The notes under the pieces are model-generated. The model was not told where the DNA came from and did not search any database. It was given only the letters and a program-made list of their open reading frames with translations. A DNA stretch of 13,316 bases from Fimenecus sp045578245. GTDB lineage: Bacteria; Bacillota; Clostridia; Oscillospirales; Acutalibacteraceae. Position numbers and translations under genes: made by a program. Position 1 is the stretch's first letter, and every line of letters starts with the position of its first letter. Below are positions 1 through 5,536 of the stretch, one piece after another. The stretch is taken from contig JAZNJX010000064.1 of the NCBI GenBank assembly GCA_045578245.1, positions 1 to 13,316 on the forward strand. Reading direction: 5' to 3'.

Positions 1-58
1 CTCTTAATCTCAATATTTCTTTTTCATATTGCTGAAGATGTCTGTAATTTCTTGGCAT
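1..58 (-). CDS. N-terminus of a probable IS3-family transposase OrfA (partial)
   Basis: The reverse strand starts at an ATG (bases 58-56) preceded by a GGAGG ribosome binding site and runs off the left edge after 19 codons. The visible peptide begins MPRNYRHLQQYEKEILRLR. From memory, this resembles the extreme N-terminus of small helix-turn-helix OrfA proteins of IS3-like insertion sequences in Clostridia, which bind the element ends and are joined to the DDE catalytic OrfB by frameshifting. No HTH or DDE residues fall inside the window, so the assignment rests on a short N-terminal pattern plus the hairpin and inverted repeats just upstream. It could also be another small DNA-binding protein. 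Confidence 0.45.
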   Translation of the reverse strand, partial: MPRNYRHLQQYEKEILRLR

Positions 59-65
59 AAAAATT

Positions 66-102
66 CCTCCTATGGTAGTTATCTTAATTCTACCATAGGA
101 GG
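66..102 (-). promoter_or_regulatory. Hairpin enclosing the transposase ribosome binding site
   Basis: Perfect 13-bp arms CCTCCTATGGTAG (66-78) and CTACCATAGGAGG (90-102) flank an 11-base loop. On the reverse strand the 3' arm ends in GGAGG, eight bases before the ATG at 58, so in any transcript covering the whole hairpin the ribosome binding site would be paired. On the forward strand the same hairpin is followed by GTGTTTTTTT (103-112), so it could also act as a rho-independent terminator for transcripts leaving the element rightward. Hairpins that shut off transposase translation from read-in transcripts are known in several IS families; their use here is an inference. Confidence 0.6.
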
Positions 103-159
103 GTGTTTTTTTCTATTGTCCGTTTTTAACGGACTTGTTCACTAATGTAGGGAGTTCTA

Positions 160-188
160 TTTTTCACTTTGCATTTTGCACTTATATA
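160..188. repeat. Intergenic TTTGCA-type repeat, copy 1
   Basis: This stretch has the alternating pattern TTTCACTTTGCA-TTTTGCACTTATATA. The 14-mer TTTGCACTTATATA (175-188) occurs again exactly at 2679-2692. The repeat overlaps the stop codon of the leftward dehydrogenase (182-184). Both copies lie at the 3' end of a leftward gene, which suggests a dispersed intergenic repeat rather than chance, but two copies are thin evidence. Confidence 0.4.
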
Positions 189-910
189 TTCATTCCACCA
201 TTAACAGAAACATTTTGTCCTGTGATAAAGTCTGCATCCTTTGATGCAAGGAATGAAACTGCACCTGCAACGTCTTCGGGAGTGCCGATTCTGTTAAGTG
301 GTGTTTCTTCTTTAAGAGCGTTCATTGTGTCTTCATCAAAATGACTTGTCATATCAGTTAGAATCACGCCAGGGGATACAGAATTAACGGTAATTCCTGA
401 AAGTCCAACTTCTTTTGCAAGTGCTTTTGTCATACCGATAAGACCTGACTTTGATGCCGAATAATGCACCTCACAAGAGCCGCCTGTTTCACCCCAGATT
501 GATGAAATATTTATGATTTTTCCGGATTTTCTGTTAATCATATATTTAAGAACTTCACGACTGCAATAGAATGCACCCGAAAGGTTTGTTTCTATCATTC
601 TGTGCCACATTTCGTCAGTTATATCAGTGAAAAGTGCTTGTTGGGCAATACCTGCATTGTTCACAAGAACTTGAATTTCGCCAAAGTTCTTTTCAATATC
701 GTCAACGACATTTTTTACTGCATTACCGTCGGTGATATCAAGCTTATACGCTTTACAATTTTCACCTATTTCAGCACAAAGTTTCAATGCTTTTTCTTCC
801 GAACGGTTATATGTAAAAGCAACCTTGTAACCGTCAATTATAAGTCTTTTTACGATAGCAGAGCCAATACCCTTTGCTCCACCTGTAACGAATGCAACTT
901 TACTACTCAT
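182..910 (-). CDS. FabG-type SDR oxidoreductase, possibly EF-P 5-aminopentanone reductase (YmfI-like)
   Basis: This is a complete 242-residue classical short-chain dehydrogenase/reductase, a soluble NAD(P)H-dependent carbonyl reductase. The cofactor motif TGGAKGIG is at residues 9-16, NNAG at 84-87, and the catalytic residues are Asn109, Ser137, Tyr150 and Lys154. The C-terminal GQNVSVNGG is typical of the FabG group. The stretch around the active site (SSIWG, then SCEVHYSASK) recalls the YmfI branch, which reduces 5-aminopentanone on elongation factor P in Bacillus; a role as 3-oxoacyl-ACP reductase in fatty-acid synthesis is the other option. No fatty-acid or efp genes are adjacent, so context does not decide. 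The start ATG at 910 has an AAAGGAG site at 926-920. The gene appears monocistronic, with a probable IS element downstream. Confidence 0.85.
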   Translation of the reverse strand: MSSKVAFVTGGAKGIGSAIVKRLIIDGYKVAFTYNRSEEKALKLCAEIGENCKAYKLDITDGNAVKNVVDDIEKNFGEIQVLVNNAGIAQQALFTDITDEMWHRMIETNLSGAFYCSREVLKYMINRKSGKIINISSIWGETGGSCEVHYSASKSGLIGMTKALAKEVGLSGITVNSVSPGVILTDMTSHFDEDTMNALKEETPLNRIGTPEDVAGAVSFLASKDADFITGQNVSVNGGMNI

Positions 911-941
911 AAAATATCGCTCCTTTCGGATTGCTTTTTAC

Positions 942-950
942 ATTGTATCA
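942..950 (-). promoter_or_regulatory. Extended -10 promoter of the leftward dehydrogenase
   Basis: On the reverse strand, TACAAT (947-942) is preceded by TGA (950-948), giving an extended -10 element TGATACAAT about 30 bases before the start codon. A weak -35 (TGCAAA) lies about 16 bases further upstream. It is placed back-to-back with the tRNA promoter. Confidence 0.5.
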
Positions 951-978
951 TACTTTAATCACTTTTGCATTAAAATAC

Positions 979-1007
979 TTGAAAAAAATATTATAAAGGA
1001 ATATAAT
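979..1007 (+). promoter_or_regulatory. SigA-type promoter of tRNA-Thr
   Basis: TTGAAA (979-984) and TATAAT (1002-1007) are separated by 17 bases, an almost ideal vegetative promoter. It would start transcription near 1014, about ten bases before the mature tRNA. It is probably also the only promoter for the GH28 gene that follows. Confidence 0.8.
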
Positions 1008-1023
1008 ATTTAAAATTCTATTT

Positions 1024-1099
1024 GCTGGTGTGGCGCAGTCGGTAGCGCAACTGATTCGTAATCAGTAGGTCGACAGTTCAAATCTGTTCACCAGCTCCA
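1024..1099 (+). tRNA. tRNA-Thr (anticodon CGT)
   Basis: The 76-base cloverleaf folds fully: acceptor stem GCTGGTG/CACCAGC, D-stem GCGC/GCGC, anticodon stem ACTGA/TCAGT with loop TTCGTAA, a five-base variable loop AGGTC, and T-stem GACAG/CTGTT with loop TTCAAAT. The anticodon CGT reads ACG (threonine). CCA is encoded at 1097-1099, and the discriminator base is T. There is no separate terminator hairpin after it: six Ts follow directly and a coding gene begins 22 bases later. Confidence 0.95.
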
Positions 1100-1121
1100 T
1101 TTTTTATGTGGAGGGTCACAT

Positions 1122-2450
1122 ATGCTCTATTTCTACCCTGAAGATTTTGGTGCACTTGGTAATGGTGTGAATAATGACTGCCAAGCTATTCAGTCTGCTA
1201 TTGATAAGGCAGAAGAAAATGGTGGTGGTACAGTTGTACTTACAAGTGGAAAAACATATTATTCCGATTCAATCCGTATGAAGAAAAATGTTGAACTTCA
1301 CTTGCAGAAAGGGTCACGACTTAAAGCGACAGACAATATTGATGGATATATCCGTCCTTGCAATATGATTAACGACCCTAAAACTGCTCTTATCGGTAAC
1401 CCTGTAACAGGAAAACCATCATTCGTGTTTATTTATGGTTATGAGGCTGACGGTTGTACAATTTCAGGTGAGGGCACTATTGATGCCAATGGTCATGCTT
1501 TTGTTGAGAGAAAGGACCAGTACTATGTAACGGGTAATTTCTATCCACGTCCAACAGTTATTTATGTCGAAAAGAGTAATAATATCACATTCAAAGATGT
1601 TACAATCGTTGATGCTCCGTTCTGGACACTTCATCCTGCAGGCTGTGATGATGTGCTTATTTCTCAAATCAGAATTTTAAATGATTTGGATGTTGCGAAC
1701 TCCGACGGTATTGACCCTGACCATTGTACAAATGTGAGAATTTTAGGTTGTCATATTGAATGTGCTGACGACTGCATCTGCCTTAAAACTTCAAAGGGCA
1801 ATGCTGAATATGGTCCTTGTGAAAACATTATTATTGCAAATTGTACTCTTATTTCAACTTCTGCTGCAATTAAAATCGGCACAGAGGGAGTGGGAGATTT
1901 CCGTAATGTGATTGTTGATAATTGTATAATTTCACGTAGTAACCGTGGACTTTCAATTCAGATTCGTGACGGTGGTAATGTTGAAAATGTTACATATTCA
2001 AACTGCATTATCGAAACTCGTCGTTTTTGCCCTGATTGGTGGGGTACAGCCGAACCGATTGTTATCACAACATTCAATCGTGATGAAAATACAAAATCAG
2101 GTAAGATTAAGAATGTCCGTTTCCGTAATATCACTTGTAAGGGTGAAAATGGTGTACTTATTCATGGTACGGAAGAAAATATGATTGAAGACGTAACCTT
2201 TGAAAATGTAAGTGTTACAATGACAAAGACATCAAAATGGGATTGTGGGCTTTATGATTTAAGACCTTGCTTGCAGTATGGTGTTGAGAAATATAAAAAC
2301 AGTGGTTTCTTTATTAGAAATGCTAAAAATGTGCTTATCGAAAAATCATCCGTGCAGTGGGGTAATATCTGTGACGATTACAACAAAGCAATCGATGCAG
2401 AAAATGTTCCAAATCTGGAACTCATAAGATTTACAGGTACGGATGCATAA
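1122..2450 (+). CDS. Glycoside hydrolase family 28 (polygalacturonase-like), cytoplasmic
   Basis: This is a complete 442-residue right-handed beta-helix protein of the pectinase family. The N-terminal YPEDFGALGNGVNND is the usual opening of GH28 and related pectate-lyase-like proteins. The three acidic catalytic residues are recognisable: Asp195 in NSDGID (190s) and Asp216-Asp217 in ADD. The substrate-binding positions differ from classical polygalacturonases: where fungal enzymes have GHG there is SAAIKIG (247-253), and the RIK motif position reads SIQ (278-280). The true substrate may therefore be an oligosaccharide other than plain polygalacturonan. There is no signal peptide, which points to processing of imported oligosaccharides. 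The start ATG has GGAGG at 1110-1114. No room exists for its own promoter between it and the tRNA, so it is probably co-transcribed with the tRNA. Confidence 0.85.
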   Translation: MLYFYPEDFGALGNGVNNDCQAIQSAIDKAEENGGGTVVLTSGKTYYSDSIRMKKNVELHLQKGSRLKATDNIDGYIRPCNMINDPKTALIGNPVTGKPSFVFIYGYEADGCTISGEGTIDANGHAFVERKDQYYVTGNFYPRPTVIYVEKSNNITFKDVTIVDAPFWTLHPAGCDDVLISQIRILNDLDVANSDGIDPDHCTNVRILGCHIECADDCICLKTSKGNAEYGPCENIIIANCTLISTSAAIKIGTEGVGDFRNVIVDNCIISRSNRGLSIQIRDGGNVENVTYSNCIIETRRFCPDWWGTAEPIVITTFNRDENTKSGKIKNVRFRNITCKGENGVLIHGTEENMIEDVTFENVSVTMTKTSKWDCGLYDLRPCLQYGVEKYKNSGFFIRNAKNVLIEKSSVQWGNICDDYNKAIDAENVPNLELIRFTGTDA

Positions 2451-2461
2451 TAAAAATATAG

Positions 2462-2487
2462 GGCGGGGCTTAACCCCGCCTTTTTTT
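2462..2487 (+). terminator. Rho-independent terminator after the GH28 gene
   Basis: A perfect GC-only stem, GGCGGGG (2462-2468) and CCCCGCC (2474-2480) with a five-base loop, is followed by seven Ts (2481-2487). It lies 11 bases after the stop codon. Confidence 0.95.
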
Positions 2488-2572
2488 ACAATAGAATTCA
2501 TAAAGTAGAATATTAAGCTGTGCTCCTTGTTTCTATGAATATAATTATATATTATTTATCTTTATATTTATT

Positions 2573-2633
2573 GGGTTTACTTTTTAAACTACTCGGGTTT
2601 ATTTTTTAAACTACTCGGGTTTACTTTTTAAAC
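2573..2633. repeat. 22-bp tandem repeat, 2.8 copies
   Basis: Units start at 2573, 2595 and 2617, each opening GGGTTTA(C/T)TTTTTAAAC and ending TACTC; the third is cut short after 17 bases. Units one and two differ by one base, and the third matches unit one over its length. Each unit contains a small inverted repeat GTTTA/TAAAC. The array lies in the convergent gap between the GH28 terminator and spoVAC. The rest of this gap (2488-2572) is AT-rich with no gene I can support. Confidence 0.85.
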
Positions 2634-2660
2634 GTATCTACGGTTTTATAATTGCAACGC

Positions 2661-2719
2661 AGTTTCGGTATTTTGCGCTTTGCACTTATATAGATAAACA
2701 TCAATTTATCACCGAAACT
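2661..2719. repeat. 59-bp inverted-repeat element at the end of spoVAC
   Basis: Perfect 9-bp arms AGTTTCGGT (2661-2669) and ACCGAAACT (2711-2719) enclose 41 bases that hold a second hairpin, GATAAA (2693-2698) and TTTATC (2705-2710), and the TTTGCACTTATATA repeat (2679-2692). The right arm overlaps the spoVAC stop codon. No T-run follows on the reverse strand, so it is not an ordinary terminator; it may be an RNA 3'-end structure or a very small transposable element. Confidence 0.55.
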
Positions 2720-3161
2720 AATACAACTTAAAAATAAAGCAAATTACACCATAAATAACAGCTGAAAAAATGCCATAAGCAATTACTGGTCCTGCGATTT
2801 TGAAAATATTTGCTCCTGTACCCATAATAATTCCCTCGGATTTGAATTCCAAAGCAGGAGAAACAACTGAATTTGCAAATCCTGTAATGGGTACAATAGT
2901 ACCTGCACCTGCATGTTTTGCTATTTTATCAAAAACACCGACACCTGTAAGAATTGCAGCAATAACAATCAATGTAGCAGGAGTCAATGCTTTAACTGCA
3001 TCTTCGGAAAGGTTCATTTTTTCAAACCCCCAGTTAAGAAACTGACCGAATGTGCAAATACTACCACCGAAGATAAAGGCTTTTATGCAGTTTTTGATTT
3101 TCGGAGATGGCGGAGAGGCTTTTTCAGCCATTTTTCCATATTCATTATTTGTTGTTGACAT
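2718..3161 (-). CDS. spoVAC: Stage V sporulation protein AC (SpoVAC)
   Basis: The 147-residue hydrophobic protein matches the usual SpoVAC length of about 150. It has a short polar N-terminus (1-22), the family signature KNCIKAFIFGG (23-33) followed by the first membrane segment, a second segment near 61-78, the loop AGAGTIVPITGFANSVVSPA (84-103), and a last segment at about 121-145. SpoVAC sits in the inner forespore or spore membrane and, with other SpoVA proteins, moves calcium dipicolinate into the forespore and out during germination. The loop ending in NSVVSP distinguishes it from SpoVAE. The start ATG has AAAGGATG at 3176-3169. Unusually, spoVAD and spoVAE are not next to it: the upstream neighbour is divergent and downstream is an inverted repeat. 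I could not identify a convincing SigG promoter. Confidence 0.9.
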   Translation of the reverse strand: MSTTNNEYGKMAEKASPPSPKIKNCIKAFIFGGSICTFGQFLNWGFEKMNLSEDAVKALTPATLIVIAAILTGVGVFDKIAKHAGAGTIVPITGFANSVVSPALEFKSEGIIMGTGANIFKIAGPVIAYGIFSAVIYGVICFIFKLY

Positions 3162-3213
3162 TAAATCACATCCTTTTTTGTATTATTCCACCAACATCTT
3201 TTGTTATTATCAA

Positions 3214-3241
3214 TTGAAAAAATTTTTAAATATGTTATAAT
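3214..3241 (+). promoter_or_regulatory. SigA-type promoter of the papain-like/lipoprotein operon
   Basis: TTGAAA (3214-3219) and TATAAT (3236-3241) are 16 bases apart, about 30 bases before the GTG start at 3274. It points away from spoVAC and suggests vegetative expression of the operon. Confidence 0.75.
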
Positions 3242-3273
3242 CTAAAATAAGACATATTTCAGGAGAATTTTGA

Positions 3274-4140
3274 GTGAAAAACAAAAAGAAAAGAAATCCG
3301 TTCCGTGTTTTTTGTGTAGTTCTTGTATCCGTTTTAGCTTTTCGATTAGTGGACTTTGGGCTGAGTGAATGGACGGATACGATAGCTTATAAAGACGCAG
3401 TCAGAGATGATATAAAATGGGAAGAAACCCTTGATAAGGTTGATAAAAAAGATACCTTATCCGCGAATGATTACGAGTTTATTTTGTCTCAGACAGGGCT
3501 TGGAAAAAGTGCTTTCAATAGGCTTGTTGACAAGGGGAAATTGGACAAGGTTGAATATTACAGAGACTATTTTTTAGAGGATAAAGATTATTACTGTTAT
3601 CGTGAGGGGATATTTGCTTGTCACGAATCCATAACGGACAGTGAGGGCGAATTTATAAAGAATCCTCATTTTGCCGACTTGAGAAATGGTGATATTATCG
3701 TCACTTTAAGTATTCATTCCCTAGGTTGGCGTCATGGTCATGCAGCTATTGTTGTGGATGCTGAAAAAGGGCTTTGCGTTCAGGCTGTTATGGTTGGAGA
3801 GGATTCAAATATCGGTTTCGTGAATACCTGGAGACAATTCCCAATGGTTGCTCTTCTGAGAGTGAAGGACGAAGCAGATGTAAATGCTGAAGAGGTAGCG
3901 AAATTTGCAGAAGAAAAGCTGGTGGGATTGCCATACTCACCTTTTTCAGGGATAGTTACAGGAAGAAATGAAGAAAAAATTCCTTATGCGACACAATGTG
4001 CACATCTTGTGTGGTATGCTTATTATCAGCACGGAATTGACATTTCTCCTGAAGGTGGTAGAATAATTACACCTTATGATTTCCTCAAAAGTGATAAATT
4101 AGAGGTTGTTCAAATATACGGAAGTATTTTGGAGGTATAA
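3274..4140 (+). CDS. Membrane-anchored permuted papain-fold (YiiX/NlpC-P60-like) protein
   Basis: The 288-residue protein has a lysine-rich N-terminus and one hydrophobic segment (about 11-30), an uncleaved anchor or signal peptide that would place the rest outside the membrane. The C-terminal half (about 135-280) has the circularly permuted NlpC/P60 arrangement: LRNGDIIV (136-143), then the likely catalytic His156 in RHGHAAIVVD, then the likely nucleophile Cys242 in TQCAHLVWYAYY. In this fold the His comes before the Cys, the reverse of classical NlpC/P60. Such enzymes cleave peptide, amide or thioester bonds, often in cell-wall peptides or lipid-linked substrates; the substrate here is unknown. 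The start is GTG with AGGAG at 3261-3265. The final codons contain the GGAGG site (4131-4135) of the next gene, so the two are coupled. Confidence 0.7.
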   Translation: MKNKKKRNPFRVFCVVLVSVLAFRLVDFGLSEWTDTIAYKDAVRDDIKWEETLDKVDKKDTLSANDYEFILSQTGLGKSAFNRLVDKGKLDKVEYYRDYFLEDKDYYCYREGIFACHESITDSEGEFIKNPHFADLRNGDIIVTLSIHSLGWRHGHAAIVVDAEKGLCVQAVMVGEDSNIGFVNTWRQFPMVALLRVKDEADVNAEEVAKFAEEKLVGLPYSPFSGIVTGRNEEKIPYATQCAHLVWYAYYQHGIDISPEGGRIITPYDFLKSDKLEVVQIYGSILEV

Positions 4141-4142
4141 AA

Positions 4143-4601
4143 ATGAAATATTATATTGTGGCATTTTTGATTATTGTAATATCAGTACTTTTTGTAGCTT
4201 GTACAAGTGCACCGGTTTATGAGCAAGTAGGACCTGTACCACAGATAACAAGACCAACACAAGAGACAGAAACCGAAGAATCAACAAGCGAAGAATCGGA
4301 AACAGAATCGACTACAGAGGAAGAATCCGAAACAACTGAAACTACAACAGAATCAAAGATTGAAAAACCAACAGGCAACAATAATACTCCAAAACCTAAA
4401 CCAAACAAACCAGTGACTCCAGTTCAAAAGCCTGAAAATCAAGAACCGGAGGCTCAGGAGCCTGAAAATCAGGAGCCTGAAAGCCAAGAACCTGAGGTTC
4501 AAGAACCTGAAAGCCAAGAACCGGAAGTTCAGGAACCTGAAAATCAGGAACCAGCTCCACAAGAACCAACACCGGATGATGGCTTTTCAGGAGAAATATA
4601 G
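4143..4601 (+). CDS. Acidic low-complexity lipoprotein with QEPEx repeats
   Basis: The 152-residue protein begins with a hydrophobic stretch ending in the lipobox LFVAC, so Cys20 is the likely lipidated residue after signal peptidase II cleavage. The mature part has no globular look: residues 40-72 are Thr/Ser/Glu-rich, 78-98 are Pro/Lys-rich, and 100-144 are nine tandem five-residue units of the form QEPEx. It resembles a flexible, negatively charged stalk between membrane and wall. The start is two bases after the stop of the papain-like gene and uses a GGAGG inside that gene, so the two are one operon and may work together at the cell surface. I recognise no named family and infer no enzymatic role. 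Confidence 0.7.
   Translation: MKYYIVAFLIIVISVLFVACTSAPVYEQVGPVPQITRPTQETETEESTSEESETESTTEEESETTETTTESKIEKPTGNNNTPKPKPNKPVTPVQKPENQEPEAQEPENQEPESQEPEVQEPESQEPEVQEPENQEPAPQEPTPDDGFSGEI
4440..4574 (+). repeat. 15-bp coding tandem repeat (nine QEPEx units)
   Basis: Nine in-frame 15-base units encode QEPEA, QEPEN, QEPES, QEPEV, QEPES, QEPEV, QEPEN, QEPAP and QEPTP. Units vary at synonymous positions (GAACCT, GAGCCT, GAACCG), so the array is not freshly duplicated. Unit-number change would preserve the reading frame. Confidence 0.85.
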
Positions 4602-4609
4602 TGTATGAG

Positions 4610-4637
4610 AAAGAGGTATTTTAAATGCCTCTTTTTT
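4610..4637 (+). terminator. Rho-independent terminator after the lipoprotein gene
   Basis: An 11-bp stem, AAAGAGGTATT (4610-4620) with AATGCCTCTTT (4624-4634, one G-T pair), has a three-base loop and runs into a T-rich tail. It ends the two-gene unit and separates it from the rlmB operon. Confidence 0.8.
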
Positions 4638-4660
4638 CTTGTTTTTCAAGCAATTTTCAC

Positions 4661-4689
4661 TTGTAATATTATACTTTATTTGATATAAT
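4661..4689 (+). promoter_or_regulatory. Extended -10 promoter of the rlmB-rsmI operon
   Basis: TTGTAA (4661-4666), a 17-base spacer and TATAAT (4684-4689) preceded by TGA (4681-4683) form a strong extended -10 promoter. It leaves an untranslated leader of about 43 bases. No other clear promoter or terminator is seen before 10579. Confidence 0.75.
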
Positions 4690-4739
4690 AAATTATTAAA
4701 AACTATTATCCGTAACTATGCTCAAAAAGAGGTTGTAAA

Positions 4740-5489
4740 ATGGATTTATTTAACGAAGAAAAAAAGAAAGATTTAATAATTGGCAGAAACGCAGTAACGG
4801 AATTGATAAAGTCCGGACGAGAGATTGACACGCTGTTTGTTTTACGTGGTGAAAAAAACGGTTCAGTTGGCAAAATCATTGGTCAGTGCCGTGATAAGGG
4901 TGCTGTTATCAAGGAAGTTGACAAGAAAAAACTGGACTTTATGTGTGGTCACAGTAATCACCAAGGTGTAGTTGCAATTTGTGCAGCCCATGATTATGCA
5001 ACGGTTGAAGAAATTCTTGCAGTTGCAGAAGAACGAGGTGAAGCACCTTTTATTGTGGCTTGTGATGGAATTGAAGACCCACATAATTTGGGTGCAATTA
5101 TCAGAACGGCAGAGGCTGCCGGTGTTCACGGAATAATTATTCCAAAACGCAGAAGTGTATCACTCAACTATACTGTTGGCAAAACAAGTGCAGGTGCTCT
5201 TGAGTATATGAAAGTTGCCAGAGTGTCGAACCTTGCAGCAACACTTGATGAATTGAAAGAAAAAGGAATGTGGGTTTATGGTGCTGATATGGGCGGTGAG
5301 GACATCCGTTCGGTAAACCTTGATGGTGCTGCAGTTTTGGTTATTGGTTCAGAGGGTGACGGAATGAGTAGAATTGTCCGTGAAAAGTGTGATTTTATAG
5401 TGTCACTTAAAATGAAAGGACAAATTAACTCTCTTAATGCATCCGTTGCAGGTGGCATTTTGATGTACGAATTTGCTTATAAAAGATAG
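4740..5489 (+). CDS. rlmB: 23S rRNA (guanosine(2251)-2'-O)-methyltransferase RlmB
   Basis: The 249-residue protein is a full-length TrmH/SpoU-family methyltransferase. An N-terminal substrate-binding domain (about 11-85, starting IIGRNAVTELI) is followed by the SPOUT catalytic domain with its three motifs: DPHNLGAIIRTAEAAG (113-128) with the catalytic Asn and Arg, IGSEGDGMS (202-210), and the knot motif including NSLNASVAGGI (230-240). It transfers a methyl group from S-adenosylmethionine to the ribose of G2251 in the 23S P-loop in Escherichia coli; the target in this organism is inferred. The ATG follows an AAGAGG site. It is the first gene of the five-gene unit, 47 bases before the next. 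Confidence 0.9.
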   Translation: MDLFNEEKKKDLIIGRNAVTELIKSGREIDTLFVLRGEKNGSVGKIIGQCRDKGAVIKEVDKKKLDFMCGHSNHQGVVAICAAHDYATVEEILAVAEERGEAPFIVACDGIEDPHNLGAIIRTAEAAGVHGIIIPKRRSVSLNYTVGKTSAGALEYMKVARVSNLAATLDELKEKGMWVYGADMGGEDIRSVNLDGAAVLVIGSEGDGMSRIVREKCDFIVSLKMKGQINSLNASVAGGILMYEFAYKR

Positions 5490-5536
5490 TTTTAAAAATT
5501 GTTTATCTGTAATAATTTTTTCGGGGGAATTTTATT

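Larger units (their letters stand above)
1..141 (-). mobile_element. Possible end of an insertion sequence
   Basis: The putative transposase start lies next to two inverted repeats: a 13-bp hairpin at 66-102 and a 7-bp one at 118-134 (GTCCGTT, 3-base loop, AACGGAC). Read on the reverse strand, a TG dinucleotide at 141-140 begins TGAACAAGTCCGTT, which fits the TG start typical of IS3-family ends. The exact boundary and any target duplication cannot be fixed because the other end is outside the window. The element would point leftward and end about 40 bases from the stop codon of the neighbouring dehydrogenase. Confidence 0.35.

Noticed and set aside
118..134. Terminator for the leftward dehydrogenase gene
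   Set aside because: The 7-bp inverted repeat is not followed by a T-run on the reverse strand.
2573..2633. CRISPR array
   Set aside because: The 22-bp units are directly adjacent with no spacers, and no cas genes are present.
3162..3225. SigG promoter for spoVAC
   Set aside because: TTGATA-like and GAATAATA-like boxes can be found, but their spacing of 18-19 bases and imperfect match do not support a call.
4217..4562. Reverse-strand open frames opposite the QEPEx lipoprotein, one rich in Phe, Leu and Arg
   Set aside because: They are the antisense of the repeats, without ribosome binding sites, and the forward gene has a lipobox and a coupled start.
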